From the NCBI RefSeq assembly GCF_001698125.1, contig NZ_CP013854.1:4712001-4776000 (forward strand): 64,000 nt of DNA. Direction: 5' to 3'. The notes under the pieces were generated by a model. It made no database searches. It saw nothing but the letters and a program-made list of their open reading frames with translations, and was not told where the DNA came from. Positions 50,991-60,326 of this stretch are shown one piece after another. Made by a program: the position numbers and the translations under genes. How positions within the stretch are numbered: position 1 is the stretch's first letter; each line of letters starts with the position of its first letter. This stretch comes from Pseudonocardia sp. HH130630-07. GTDB lineage: Bacteria > Actinomycetota > Actinomycetes > Mycobacteriales > Pseudonocardiaceae.

Positions 50991-52736
50991 TCAGGCCGGC
51001 CGGGCCTCGTCCGGTGCGTGCTCGCCGGTCCGGTGACCCGCCTCGTGGGCCCGCTCCGACCAGGCCCGCCAGGGCCCGGCCCCGTGGGCCGGCTCGGCCC
51101 AGGACGGCGTGCTGTACACCAGCCGGGTGCCGCCCTCGGTCAGCCAGCGGTACAGCAGCCGGACCTCCTCGGCCGGGGCGCCGCGCAGCGGGCCGGGCTC
51201 GGGCAGGACGGTCTGGGCCCCGGCCCGCAGGGACTCGACGACGGGCATGGGGCGGGTCCCGCGCGGCGCGCACCCGGCCGCGGCCAGCCGCCCGTGCCGC
51301 AGCACCGCGAGCTCCCAGCCGCCGCGGCCGTCCGGCCGGGCGCCGACGACCTCCTCCAGCGCGGCGAGCCCGGCGAGTGTCCCGGCCCGGTCCACCCCCG
51401 AGGCGAGGGCGGCGAGCCGGTCCCGGGCCCGGGCGGCCGCCTCGTACCGCCCGTCGGCGGACCGCTCCTCGACACCGGCGGCCAGTTCCTGCAGCGGCGC
51501 GTCGCTGTGGCCCCGGACGAGCGCGTGCCAGGTCTCCACCGCAGGCGCGTACTCCTCGGCGGGCTGCAGACCGGCGCACGGTGCGGCGCACCGCCCCAGC
51601 TCGTGCAGTGCGCACGGGGTGCCGGACGGGTTCCGGGCCGGGATCCGGATCGTGCACCGCCGCAGCGGCACCGCGTCCAGCGCGGCGTCGAGCACGTCGG
51701 TGGCGGCGCGCCGGGATCCGAACGGGCCGAGTGCGCCCTCGCGCGGGGTGGACACGACCGACAGCCGGGGGAACGCCTCGGCGGTCGGCACCACCCACCA
51801 GGCGCGCCCGGGGTTGCGGGAGCGCCGGTTGTAGCGCGGCCGGTGCGCCGCGATCAGGCGCAGCTCCCGCACCGAGGCCTCCAGGGCGTGCGCGCACTCG
51901 ACGGTGTCGACCCGCTCGGCCAGCGCCACCATGTCCCGGACCCGGCGGCGCCGCTCCCCGGCGGTGAAGTAGGAACGGACCCGGCGGCGCAGGTCACCGC
52001 TGGTGCCCACGTAGAGCACCTCGTCGTTCCCGCCGCGGAACAGGTAGACGCCGGGCACCGACGGCACCGCGTCGGCGAGGTGCCTGCGGCGGCGCTGCGC
52101 CGTGGTGGGGCGGTGCGGCGAGCGGTCCTTCACGAGCTGGAGCAGTTCCTCCAGACTCTGCACGCCGAGGTTGCCGATCCGCTCCAGCAGGTGGTGCAGC
52201 ACCTCGACGGTGGCGCGGGCGTCGGTCAGCGCGCGGTGGTCGGGTGTCGTGCGGCACCCGAAGTGGGCCGCCAGCGCGCCGAGCCGGACGCTCGGGCACT
52301 CGGACCGGGACAGCACGGCGCGGGCGAGCCGTGCGGTGCAGAGCACCGGTGGCGCCGGCCACGGACGCTCGTGGCGCCCGCAGGCGGCCCGCAGGAACCC
52401 GGTGTCGAACGGGGCGTTGTGTGCGACCAGCACGGCACCCCGGAGCCGGTCGAGGACGGTCGGCAGCACCGCACCGAGTGGCGGGGCACCGGCCAGCATG
52501 GCGGTGGAGATGCCGGTCAGCCGGGTCACGTCGGCGGGGATGCGGACTCCCGCATCGACCAGGGTGGACAGCTCGCCGACCGGCACACCGCCCCGTACCG
52601 AGACGAGACCGACCTCGGTGATCACGTCGGCCCGGTGGCTCCCACCGGTGGTCTCCAGGTCGACGACGCAGAACGTCACATCACGCAGGGGAGTACCCAG
52701 CTCGTCCAGGGTGAGCTGCGGGGAGCAGGAGGTCAC
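50991..52736 (-). CDS. DEDDh exonuclease fused to GIY-YIG/UvrC-like domain
   Basis: A 581-aa nuclease. Residues about 15-180 form a DnaQ-like 3'-5' exonuclease (VVDLETTGG, AHNAPFDTGFL, HRALTDARATV: the D-E, D, H-D set). Residues about 215-300 form a GIY-YIG domain (VPGVYLFRGGNDEVLYVGTS). The rest resembles the UvrC middle part (CALHELGRCAAPCAG, YEAAARARDRLAALA) without the RNase H-like half. It matches the mycobacterial gene beside trpD and qcrCAB. A repair or proofreading role is likely but its substrate is not defined. GTG 52736. Confidence 0.87.
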   Translation of the reverse strand: MTSCSPQLTLDELGTPLRDVTFCVVDLETTGGSHRADVITEVGLVSVRGGVPVGELSTLVDAGVRIPADVTRLTGISTAMLAGAPPLGAVLPTVLDRLRGAVLVAHNAPFDTGFLRAACGRHERPWPAPPVLCTARLARAVLSRSECPSVRLGALAAHFGCRTTPDHRALTDARATVEVLHHLLERIGNLGVQSLEELLQLVKDRSPHRPTTAQRRRRHLADAVPSVPGVYLFRGGNDEVLYVGTSGDLRRRVRSYFTAGERRRRVRDMVALAERVDTVECAHALEASVRELRLIAAHRPRYNRRSRNPGRAWWVVPTAEAFPRLSVVSTPREGALGPFGSRRAATDVLDAALDAVPLRRCTIRIPARNPSGTPCALHELGRCAAPCAGLQPAEEYAPAVETWHALVRGHSDAPLQELAAGVEERSADGRYEAAARARDRLAALASGVDRAGTLAGLAALEEVVGARPDGRGGWELAVLRHGRLAAAGCAPRGTRPMPVVESLRAGAQTVLPEPGPLRGAPAEEVRLLYRWLTEGGTRLVYSTPSWAEPAHGAGPWRAWSERAHEAGHRTGEHAPDEARPA

Positions 52737-52872
52737 GGACGTACGGTAACCGCCGGGTCCGACAGTATGTTCGAATCGGGTGCCGCCGGGCCCGCCCCTC
52801 GACCGGGTGCGACGCCCCGCCGGTGCCGCGCGGGTGGCGGCGCGGCCCCACGGTCGGGGATACCCTCGGGTA

Positions 52873-54555
52873 ATGGCACACGATGACGAGGACGCTCCGG
52901 GACCGTTCGGTCCCGGCGACCCGTCGTGCGCCGACACCCGATCGGTGGTGCCGGAGACCGACGGGCCGGGCGTGGGCTGGCCCGCGCTGTCCCCGCCGCT
53001 GCGGGCCCGGCTGGCGGAGATCGCCGGGACCGCACTGGGTGGCATGCCGCTGTCCGAGGTCCCCGCCCCGTTGCGCCGGTTCGCCCGGTTCACCCCCGCG
53101 AAGCGGGCCCGGCTCGGTGGGCTGGCCCTGGTCAGCCGGCTGGAACAGGACAGCGCGTTCCGCGCCGCCGTCGTGGCCTGGTGGGACGAGCACCGGCCCG
53201 GCGAGCTCGAGCTGCCGAACCGGCCCGGCACTCCGGACGCCACCCCGGACGGTGCCCCGCACGGCGACGCCCCGCACGGCGACGGACCGGACACCGACGG
53301 CGGCCGGACCGCAGCCGGTCCGCGTGTCCCGGAGTCACCCGGACCGGGCCCGTCGACACCCGGCCACACCACGGCCGGTCCCGGGGCGGTCGCGCCCAGC
53401 GGGCCGGGGGACCGGGCCGCTGGTGGGCCCGGCGCCGTGGGCCCGGCCGGCCCCGGCCCGCGGGGCGCGGCCGTGCCCGGCACGATCGCGGCGGCCGGAG
53501 CCCTGCCCGCGCCGGTGGACAAGCTCGACGCCGCGGCAGCGGCGCTGCTCATCGGGGATCCGCTCGCGCAACGGCGGGTCGCCGAGGCCGAGCAGTCCGG
53601 GGACCTGTCCGCGATGCGCTCGGAGCGGGACGAGGCCCAGGCCAGGGTGGACAAGCTCACCGCCGAGCTCGAACGGGTGCGCGCGGAGCTGACCGAGGAG
53701 CGCGACCGGGCGCAGGCGCTGGTCACCGACCGCGAGTCGGAGTACCAGCAGATGCGGCGCCGGGTCAGCGAACAGGGCGCCCGGCTGCGCACGGCCCTGG
53801 ACGCCCGCACCGAGCTGGAGGAGGAGCTGGCCCGGTTGCGGGCCGGGGCCGACGACCGGCTCGCGACGGCCAGGGCGGAGTGCGGGCGGGAACGCGAGCG
53901 GGCCGACCAGGAACGCCGCCGGGCCGAGGCGGCGACCCGTGAGGTCGCCGCTGCGCGGGCCGCTGCGCGTGAGGCCCGCCGGGGTGACGAGGTCCGCCTG
54001 GAGCTGCTCCTGGACACCGTGAGCGGTGCCGTGGCCGGCCTCCGTCGCGAGCTGGACGTGGGTGCGGGCGGACCGCGCCCGGCCGATCTCGTGGCCGGTG
54101 CGGGGGAGGGGAACGGCACCCGGCACGGCGCGGGGGTTCCGGTCGACGGGCTCGCCGCCCTGGACACGCTGCTGGCGATGCCGTCGGTGCACCTGATCGT
54201 GGACGGCTACAACGTGAGCAAGACCGGTTACCCGGACCTGCCGCTGGCCGATCAGCGCTCGCGGCTCGTCGGGCAGCTGGGAGCCCTCGGCGCCCGCACC
54301 GGCGTGGAGGTCACGGTCGTGTTCGACGGCGCCGCGGTCGTCGCGGCGCCGGTGCGGGGCAGCCGCGGTGTCCGTGTCCTGTTCAGCGAGGCCGGTGTGA
54401 TCGCCGACGACGTGATCCGTGACCTCGTGGCCGCCGAACCACGCGGGCGCCCGCTGCTGGTCGCTACCTCCGACCAGGAGGTCGTCCGGTCGGTACGGCG
54501 CAGCGGGGCGCACACCGTGCCCTCGACGGTGCTGCTCCGGCGGCTGGGCGGCTGA
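52873..54555 (+). CDS. NYN-domain (YacP-like) putative ribonuclease with long coiled coil
   Basis: A 560-aa protein. The N-terminal 110 residues are helical (RARLAEIAGTALGGMPL, RFARFTPAKRARLGG). A Gly/Pro-rich linker follows, then a coiled coil at about 250-390 (SERDEAQARVDKLTAELERV, ELEEELARLRAGADD). The C-terminal NYN/PIN-like domain starts at HLIVDGYNVSKTGYPDLPL, with further acidic residues in VVFDGAAV and GVIADDVIRD. NYN domains cut RNA. ATG 52873. It is divergent from the exonuclease gene. Confidence 0.82.
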   Translation: MAHDDEDAPGPFGPGDPSCADTRSVVPETDGPGVGWPALSPPLRARLAEIAGTALGGMPLSEVPAPLRRFARFTPAKRARLGGLALVSRLEQDSAFRAAVVAWWDEHRPGELELPNRPGTPDATPDGAPHGDAPHGDGPDTDGGRTAAGPRVPESPGPGPSTPGHTTAGPGAVAPSGPGDRAAGGPGAVGPAGPGPRGAAVPGTIAAAGALPAPVDKLDAAAAALLIGDPLAQRRVAEAEQSGDLSAMRSERDEAQARVDKLTAELERVRAELTEERDRAQALVTDRESEYQQMRRRVSEQGARLRTALDARTELEEELARLRAGADDRLATARAECGRERERADQERRRAEAATREVAAARAAAREARRGDEVRLELLLDTVSGAVAGLRRELDVGAGGPRPADLVAGAGEGNGTRHGAGVPVDGLAALDTLLAMPSVHLIVDGYNVSKTGYPDLPLADQRSRLVGQLGALGARTGVEVTVVFDGAAVVAAPVRGSRGVRVLFSEAGVIADDVIRDLVAAEPRGRPLLVATSDQEVVRSVRRSGAHTVPSTVLLRRLGG

Positions 54556-54583
54556 TCGACGGCCCGGGTCGGCCCGGCCGTCG

Positions 54584-54901
54584 TCACCCCACGTCACGGT
54601 GCCGTGCGGCGGGTGGCACCAGCGGCATCGGCAGCATGGTGCCCCGGCTGCGCGGTGCGGCGGCACGGGCCGGCTCGACCAGCTGCAGGTGCGGGATCAG
54701 GCCGTGGTCGGCCAGCACCTGCAGGGCGCGGCGCTCCGGCTCGGCGAACTCGACGGTGGAGGGGGCGGGGAACTCGCCCGCCACCTCCACCGGCAGGTAG
54801 GGGATCGGGCGGTCGATCTCCGGCACGTCCATGAGCACACCGATCACGCAGTCACCGCAGGCGGTGTCACGGGCCTCGCAGCGGTCGCAGTCGACGATCA
54901 T
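54584..54901 (-). CDS. small Cys-rich (zinc-ribbon-like) protein, unknown
   Basis: A 105-aa protein beginning MIVDCDRCEARDTACGDCV at ATG 54901 after a GAGGGAGGA site. Four cysteines within 15 residues (CDRC and CGDC) suggest a bound zinc. The rest (EFAEPERRALQVLADHGLIP) is helical. Similar short proteins with this N-terminus are common in actinobacteria; function is not known to me. Confidence 0.7.
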   Translation of the reverse strand: MIVDCDRCEARDTACGDCVIGVLMDVPEIDRPIPYLPVEVAGEFPAPSTVEFAEPERRALQVLADHGLIPHLQLVEPARAAAPRSRGTMLPMPLVPPAARHRDVG

Positions 54902-55332
54902 CGGTCCTCCCTCGGAACTCTTCGTGTGATCACCGCGCACGCTAGGAGGGGGGTCCGACAGAAACGGCGGCACCGACCGTCCGCGCAGCCGATCGGAGGA
55001 GTTCGTTGCCGAACCGTAACCGGGGCCGGTGCTCGCTCGTTCATCCCGACAGCACGACGTCCTCGCCGAGGGGGGTCGCGTGGTCCCCCGCCACCGACCC
55101 GGCCACCCGGACGGCCGTCCGGAGGTGTGAACCTCCGGGCCGGCCCCGGTCCTCGGTGAGGTCGAGCGGCCAGTCCGCTCCCCGTGCGGCCGGACGGCGG
55201 CCCGCATCCCCGGCGTGTCCCACGGGACGCGCGCGGCGCCGCCGTCCCGCCCCGGCCGTTCGCACGGCGGACCGGCCGTCGCACGGTGGCAGGCGTGGCC
55301 GCCGGACCGGGACGGCCGGGACCGGTGGGGTC
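54902..55332. other. 431-bp region without a supported gene
   Basis: It carries the leftward promoter region of the gene at 54901 (a TAGCGT-like -10 near 54942 on the minus strand is possible). It also holds a perfect hairpin CCGGAGGT-GTGA-ACCTCCGG at 55119-55138. No protein-like frame or known riboswitch was recognised. Confidence 0.35.
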
Positions 55333-56046
55333 TCAGGCCCGGGCCGCCGCCGGGGGCAGCAGCGCATCCAGGCCGGCCGCCCCGGTCAGCGCCGAGCGCG
55401 ACCGCCGGACGAGCAGGTCCCGCCGGGCCCCGAGCGCGGCCACCGCGGCGGCCGGGTCGCCCGCATCGCGCAGGTCGGCGAGCACCGGTGCGATCGCCGC
55501 CAGCCCCAGGCCGCCCCGCCGCAGCTGGTGCACGAGATGGGCGTCGCGGACGTCGTCGGGCCCGTACCGGCGGTGCCCGGTGCGGGGATCGCGGACCGGC
55601 GCGAGCAGCCCGGCGCGCTCCCAGCGGCGCAGCGTCGCCGGACGCAGCCGGAGCCGGTGCGCGAGCGCCGAGATCGGGGTGTCCCCGTCGCCCGTCCGGC
55701 CCGGCGCGGGTGGGGCGGGCAGGGCCCCGGTGATCCGGCGCAGCGCGTCCTCCACGGCGTCGACGGTGTCGCGCTCGGCGGCGAGTCCGGCGTGCGCGCG
55801 GTCGAGCCGGGTGAGCGCCCCGGCGGTGTCCCCGGCGTGGGTGCACCGCAGGATCTCCCGGGCGGAGGGCCGGCCCAGCCCGGCCGCCAGCGCGAGGAAC
55901 GCCCGCAGGGCGATCGCGTGCCGCTCGTCGTAGATCCGGTAGCCGGCGTCGGACCGCGGGGCGGCGGGCAGGATCCCCTCGTCGGTGTAGTTGCGGACGG
56001 CCTGGGTGGAGAGCCCGTGCTCGCTGGCGAGTTCCGACGTCCGCAC
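55333..56046 (-). CDS. double-MerR transcriptional regulator (TioE type)
   Basis: A 237-aa regulator with two MerR-type helix-turn-helix domains in one chain: residues 1-40 (MRTSELASEHGLSTQAVRNY) and about 122-160 (ISALAHRLRLRPATLRRWE, then GHRRYGPDDVRDA). Helical linkers lie after each, and no metal-binding cysteines are present. This layout is known from TioE-like proteins near antibiotic genes. ATG 56046. It is divergent from the erythromycin-esterase homologue, with a 92-bp gap containing an inverted repeat. Confidence 0.83.
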   Translation of the reverse strand: MRTSELASEHGLSTQAVRNYTDEGILPAAPRSDAGYRIYDERHAIALRAFLALAAGLGRPSAREILRCTHAGDTAGALTRLDRAHAGLAAERDTVDAVEDALRRITGALPAPPAPGRTGDGDTPISALAHRLRLRPATLRRWERAGLLAPVRDPRTGHRRYGPDDVRDAHLVHQLRRGGLGLAAIAPVLADLRDAGDPAAAVAALGARRDLLVRRSRSALTGAAGLDALLPPAAARA

Positions 56047-56072
56047 CGGGCTACCTCCGGGTTGAGGGTTAT

Positions 56073-56108
56073 GGCGGTTCTGACCGGAGATCTCCCGGGA
56101 GAACTGCC
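56073..56108. promoter_or_regulatory. candidate MerR operator between divergent genes
   Basis: GGCGGTTCT (56073-56081) and AGAACTGCC (56100-56108) pair at 8 of 9 positions. Inside, CCGGAGATCTCCCGG-type symmetry is also present. Position and symmetry suit the regulator encoded to the left. Confidence 0.4.
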
Positions 56109-56138
56109 AACCGATTGTTCAACGATACGGTTCACCTG

Positions 56139-57299
56139 GTGACCGTCGACGAGATCCTGCCCCTGCTGGACGACCGCACCCGCCTGCTCGGGCTCACCGA
56201 GCCGCTGCACGGCCAGGAGCACCTGCCGCTGCTGCGCAACACCCTGCTCCGCGCGTTGGTCGAGCGCGCCGGGTACCGCTCGGTCGCCGTGGAGAGCTGC
56301 TGCCTGCGTGGCCTGGACCTCGACGCCCGGCTGGCCCGCGGCGTCCCGCCGGACGCGGCGCAGGTCGCGGCCGGGTTCAGCCACGGGTTCGGCGACACCG
56401 CGTCCGGCCGGGAACTGGCGTCCTGGATCGCGGAGCACAACCGTGGCGCGGCGGCCGGGGACCGGGTGCGGTTCGCCGGGGTGGACGCGCCGATGGAGAT
56501 GGCCGGGATGGACTCGCCGCGGGCGGCGCTGGAGCGGTTGCACGGGTTCCTGGTCTCCCGCGGGGCGCCGGACCTGCCCTCCTGGGACCGGATCGACGCC
56601 CTGCTCGGGGCCGAGGACGCCTGGACGGCGCCGGCGGCGATGTGGGACCCCGCCCACTCGATCGGCGGCGGGGACGCCGTGGCCGAACTCGCCGTGCTCG
56701 CCGGGGACCTGGCCTGGCGGCACGCGACGACGGCACCCGGCGGCGACGGGCCCGCCGACGACGACGCCTGGTGGGACGCGGGCACGGCGGCCCGTTCGGC
56801 CACCGGGCTGCTGGCCTGCCACCGGCTCGTCGCGACCGACGGACCCGACCGCTGGATGCTGCTCAGCAACCAGCGCGACGCGATGATCGCGGCGAACCTC
56901 GCGGCACTCGTCGAGCGGGAGCGGGGCCGCGGACCCACCCTGGTCTTCGCCCACCAGCAGCACCTGCGCCGCGGCACGGCGAGCTGGGGCGAGACCCGGT
57001 GGAACGGCGCCGGGAGTCTGCTCGGCCCACGGCTGGGACCGGAGCTGAGCGTCGTCGCTACGGTGCTGGGGAGCGCACCGCTGCGGCGGATCGGCCCACC
57101 GGAGCAGGGGACGATCGAGCAGGCCCTGATCGGGGCCCGGCCCGGGGGCGGGGTGCTGACCGCGGCCCGGGCCAGGGAGATCGCCGCCGGTGCGGGGGTG
57201 CGCGACGCGGGGTCCCGGGAGGTCGGCTACTTCCCGGCCGACGCCGACCTGCTCGCCGAGGTGGATCTGGTCCTGGTGGTCCCGGAACTGACGAGCTGA
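56139..57299 (+). CDS. erythromycin esterase family protein
   Basis: A 386-aa homologue of Ere-type macrolide esterases and succinoglycan-biosynthesis esterases. The active-site region LLGLTEPLHGQEHLPLL has the Glu/His pair, AVESCCLRGLDLD has the next acidic site, and FAHQQHLRRG gives a later His. GTG 56139 is preferred over TTG 56115 because family similarity begins at VDEILPLL. It is paired with a TioE-type regulator, which suggests induction by a small molecule. Whether it hydrolyses macrolides is unknown, since many family members do not. Confidence 0.78.
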   Translation: MTVDEILPLLDDRTRLLGLTEPLHGQEHLPLLRNTLLRALVERAGYRSVAVESCCLRGLDLDARLARGVPPDAAQVAAGFSHGFGDTASGRELASWIAEHNRGAAAGDRVRFAGVDAPMEMAGMDSPRAALERLHGFLVSRGAPDLPSWDRIDALLGAEDAWTAPAAMWDPAHSIGGGDAVAELAVLAGDLAWRHATTAPGGDGPADDDAWWDAGTAARSATGLLACHRLVATDGPDRWMLLSNQRDAMIAANLAALVERERGRGPTLVFAHQQHLRRGTASWGETRWNGAGSLLGPRLGPELSVVATVLGSAPLRRIGPPEQGTIEQALIGARPGGGVLTAARAREIAAGAGVRDAGSREVGYFPADADLLAEVDLVLVVPELTS

Positions 57300-57316
57300 C
57301 CGGCGCGCCGGGGTGG

Positions 57317-58090
57317 TCAGCCGGGCGGCCGGCCGCCGAGCGTCCTGGTCAGCCGGTCGGCCGCCCCGACCAGCAGGTCCACGTGCTGCTCGCACCGGGC
57401 CCTGGTGAGCCGGATCGTCGGGCCGCTGATCGTCAGCGCCGCGGCCACCGACCCGGAGTGGTCGAAGACCGGCGCGGACAGACCGGAGCCGCCGTCGTCG
57501 CGCTCGGCCGTGGTGATCGCGAAGCCGTCCCGGTGGGTGGCGGTCAGCAGGGTCCGCAGCAGCGCCGGGTCGGTGACGGTGTGGTCGGTGATCGTCGGCA
57601 GCGGACCGGCGAGCACCTCGTCGGCCAGCGCCCGGTCCCAGGCGAGCAGCACCCGCCCGGCCGACCCGGTGTGCAGCGGGATGATCTTGCCGACGTGCAT
57701 CTCCCGGCGCAGCGCGTGCCGGGTCTCGGCGACCGCGACGCAGACCCGGAAGCCGGTCTCGGGCCGGAACAGCGCAGCCGTCTCCCCGGTGGTGTCGCGC
57801 AGCTCGCGCAGCACCGGCCCGGCCAGCTCCAGCAGGTCCACCCCGCGCGCCGCCGCACCCGCCCAGTAGGCCATCCGCACCCCGATCCGGACCCGGTCGC
57901 CGACCCGGTCCAGCAGGCCCTCGGCGACCATGTTGGACACCAGCCGCTGCACCGTGGACGTCGGGATCCCGGTGACCTGCTGGATCTCACCGAGGCTGAG
58001 CACCGGCCGGGCCAGGGTGAAGGCGTCCAGGATGTCGGTGATCTTGCCGAGGACGAGCAGCGGTTTCGGCCCGTGCGGCTCGGTGCTCAC
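57317..58090 (-). CDS. IclR family transcriptional regulator
   Basis: A 257-aa regulator with an N-terminal winged helix (SLGEIQQVTGIPTSTVQRLV) and a C-terminal IclR effector domain (GKIIPLHTGSAGRVLLAWD, SGLSAPVFDHSGSVAAALTI). GTG 58090 overlaps the stop of the xylulokinase gene by four bases, so both are on one mRNA and the protein probably regulates sugar use. Confidence 0.88.
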   Translation of the reverse strand: MSTEPHGPKPLLVLGKITDILDAFTLARPVLSLGEIQQVTGIPTSTVQRLVSNMVAEGLLDRVGDRVRIGVRMAYWAGAAARGVDLLELAGPVLRELRDTTGETAALFRPETGFRVCVAVAETRHALRREMHVGKIIPLHTGSAGRVLLAWDRALADEVLAGPLPTITDHTVTDPALLRTLLTATHRDGFAITTAERDDGGSGLSAPVFDHSGSVAAALTISGPTIRLTRARCEQHVDLLVGAADRLTRTLGGRPPG

Positions 58091-59472
58091 GCACGGTCCA
58101 GGAACAGCTGTGCGGCCTCCCGGTAGCGCTCCCAGGCCTCGGGTGCGGGGTCGGCCTCGTAGCGGGCGGGCTCGGTGGCCGGGGCCCAGCGCGGCGGCTC
58201 CGACCCGCCGCGCAGCGCCCAGGCCGCCTGGCGGGCGGCGCCGTCGGCGACGTACTCGCCGGGCTCGGGCACCCGGACCGGCACCTCGAACACCTGGGCG
58301 GCGATCCGGCAGACCGCCTCGGACCGGGTCGCGCCACCGACCAGCGTGACGCCGGAGACGGACACCCCCTGCTCGCGCAGCGCCTCCAGCCCGACCCGCT
58401 GCGCATGCAGCATGCCCTCGACCGCGGCTCGCGCGAGGTTCTCCCGGGTGCCGTTGGACAGGGTCCAGCCGTGCAGCGCGCCGGTCGCGTCCGGCAGGTT
58501 CGGCGTCCGCTCACCCTCCAGGTAGGGGACGACGGTGAGCCCGCCGGCTCCCGGCGCGGCGGCCAGCGCCAGCTCGCCCAGCTCGGCGTGGTCGACGCCG
58601 AGCAACCGCCGGGTCGCATCCAGCACCCGCGAGGCGTTCAGCGTGCAGGCCAGCGGCAGGTAGGCCCCGGTCGCGTCGGCGAACCCGGCGACGATCCCGG
58701 TCGGGTCCTGCGCGCGGCGGGCGGCCCGGGCGAACACGGTGCCCGAGGTCCCGAGCGAGACGACGACGTCGTCCCCGGCGTCGACACCCAGCCCGGCGGC
58801 GGCGTTGTCCCCGGCACCGGCGCCGACCCGGATCCCGCCCGGACCGGCCACGGACTCCGCCGGCCCGAGCACCCTGGGCAGCGCCGGGTTCCGGCCGAAG
58901 CCGCGTTCGAGCAGGTCGGTGCGGTAATCCCGGCCGTCGAAGTAGCCGGTGCCCGAGGCGTCGGACCGGTCGGTGACCAGTTCGTCGAGAGCCGTCGCAC
59001 CGCGCAGCCGCCAGGTCAGCCAGTCGTGCGGCAGGCAGACCGCGGCGGTGCGCGCGGCGTTGTCCGGTTCGTGCGCGGCCAGCCAGCGCAGCTTGGTCAG
59101 CGTGATCGAGGCGACCGGGACGACGCCGATCGCCTCGGCCCAGCCCTGTGCGCCCAGCTCCTCGGTCAGCTCCGCCGCGGCCGCCGCGGAGCGGGTGTCG
59201 TTCCACAGCAGCGCGTCCCGGACGACCTCGCCGCCGTCGTCGAGACACACCATCCCGTGCTGCTGGCCCGCCACCGACAACGCCTCGACACCGTCCAGGC
59301 CACCGGCGTCGGCCAGGGCCTGCTGCAACGCGTCCCACCAGGCCCGCGGGTCGATCTCCGTCCCGTCCGGATGCGCCGCCCGGCCGCTGCGGACGAGCTC
59401 GCCGGTGCCGGCGTCACGGACGACCACCTTGCAGGACTGGGTGGAGGAGTCCACCCCGAGCACCAGTGCCAT
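58087..59472 (-). CDS. xylB: xylulokinase
   Basis: A 461-aa FGGY-family sugar kinase that phosphorylates D-xylulose. N-terminal ATP/sugar motifs are GVDSSTQSCKVVVRD and VAGQQHGMVCLD, then LWNDTRS. The C-terminal half has GAGDNAAAGLG, the FGGY signature-like region and TLVGGATRSEAVCRI. The protein is slightly shorter than typical XylB (480-500 aa). ATG 59472. No isomerase, polyol dehydrogenase or transporter is adjacent, so the sugar source is not evident. Confidence 0.88.
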   Translation of the reverse strand: MALVLGVDSSTQSCKVVVRDAGTGELVRSGRAAHPDGTEIDPRAWWDALQQALADAGGLDGVEALSVAGQQHGMVCLDDGGEVVRDALLWNDTRSAAAAAELTEELGAQGWAEAIGVVPVASITLTKLRWLAAHEPDNAARTAAVCLPHDWLTWRLRGATALDELVTDRSDASGTGYFDGRDYRTDLLERGFGRNPALPRVLGPAESVAGPGGIRVGAGAGDNAAAGLGVDAGDDVVVSLGTSGTVFARAARRAQDPTGIVAGFADATGAYLPLACTLNASRVLDATRRLLGVDHAELGELALAAAPGAGGLTVVPYLEGERTPNLPDATGALHGWTLSNGTRENLARAAVEGMLHAQRVGLEALREQGVSVSGVTLVGGATRSEAVCRIAAQVFEVPVRVPEPGEYVADGAARQAAWALRGGSEPPRWAPATEPARYEADPAPEAWERYREAAQLFLDRA

Positions 59473-59544
59473 GCCCACAGCCTGCCATCGCCGGGCCCGG
59501 CGCGGCGGGCGGCGTGGCCCGGCCGTCGGTGCCAGGCTGGACCC

Positions 59545-59739
59545 ATGAGCGACGAGGAATGGTTCTACTGCCTCAAGCACGGCACCGTCGAGACGAAGGA
59601 CGGCTGCCGGTCCGCCGACCGGCTCGGCCCCTACCCGGACCGGGAGACCGCGGCCCGCGCCCTGGAGATCGCCCGCGAGCGGACCGAGGCCGAGGACCGC
59701 AAGGACCACCGGTGGAACAGCGGCGGCGGGTCCTCGTGA
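59545..59739 (+). CDS. small conserved actinobacterial protein, unknown
   Basis: A 64-aa acidic/basic protein, MSDEEWFYCLKHGTVETKDG, with two cysteines (YCLKH and DGCRSADRLGPY) and a C-terminal helix (RETAARALEIARERTEAED). This short family recurs in actinobacteria, with no established role. ATG 59545. Divergent from xylB. Confidence 0.68.
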   Translation: MSDEEWFYCLKHGTVETKDGCRSADRLGPYPDRETAARALEIARERTEAEDRKDHRWNSGGGSS

Positions 59740-59754
59740 GGTAGCCGCCCCGGC

Positions 59755-60264
59755 TCAGGAGGTCGCGGCGCGGTGCGTCCCGAGCAGGTGGACGTACCCG
59801 GCGGCGGAGACCCGGATGGAGTCCCGTTCGGCCTCGGTCAGCTCGCGCCGCACCTTCCCCGGCACCCCGGCGACCAGCGACCCGGGCGGCACGACGGTGC
59901 CCTGGGTGAGTACGGCACCGGCGGCGATGAGCGAACCGGCGCCGATCTCGACCCCGTTCATGACGACGGCGCCCATCCCGACCAGTACGTCGTCGCCGAT
60001 CGTGCAGCCGTGGACGACCGCGCGGTGGCCGACGGTGACGCCGTCGCCGATCGTCGCCGGGAAGCCGGGATCGGCGTGCACGACGGTGCCGTCCTGCAGG
60101 TTGGAGCGGGCCCCGACGCGGATCGGGGCGAAGTCCGCGCGGACCACGGTGGTGTACCAGACGCCGGACTCGGGCCCGATCGTCACGTCACCGGCGAGGA
60201 CGGCGCCGGGGGCCACCCAGGCCTCGGGGTGCACGTCGGGGGAGTGGCCGTCGATCTCGATCAC
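59755..60264 (-). CDS. gamma-class carbonic anhydrase family protein
   Basis: A 169-aa left-handed beta-helix protein built of hexapeptide repeats. The three candidate zinc ligands are in VVHADPG, GHRAVVHG (two His), and RSNLQDGTVVH supplies the substrate-site Gln/Asn. Such proteins hydrate CO2 or act as structural relatives (CaiE/PaaY). GTG 60264 has GGAAAGGAT upstream. It converges with the 64-aa gene (gap 15 bp). Confidence 0.82.
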   Translation of the reverse strand: MIEIDGHSPDVHPEAWVAPGAVLAGDVTIGPESGVWYTTVVRADFAPIRVGARSNLQDGTVVHADPGFPATIGDGVTVGHRAVVHGCTIGDDVLVGMGAVVMNGVEIGAGSLIAAGAVLTQGTVVPPGSLVAGVPGKVRRELTEAERDSIRVSAAGYVHLLGTHRAATS

Positions 60265-60326
60265 AGGGATCCTTTCCCGGGTGGACGGTGGGGCCGGGTG
60301 CACCGTACGACGTCGGCGACCGGCGA

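Noticed and set aside
53200..53520. Gly/Pro/Asp-rich repeats in the NYN protein as a separate repeat element
   Set aside because: Degenerate low-complexity linker without regular period; treated as part of the protein.
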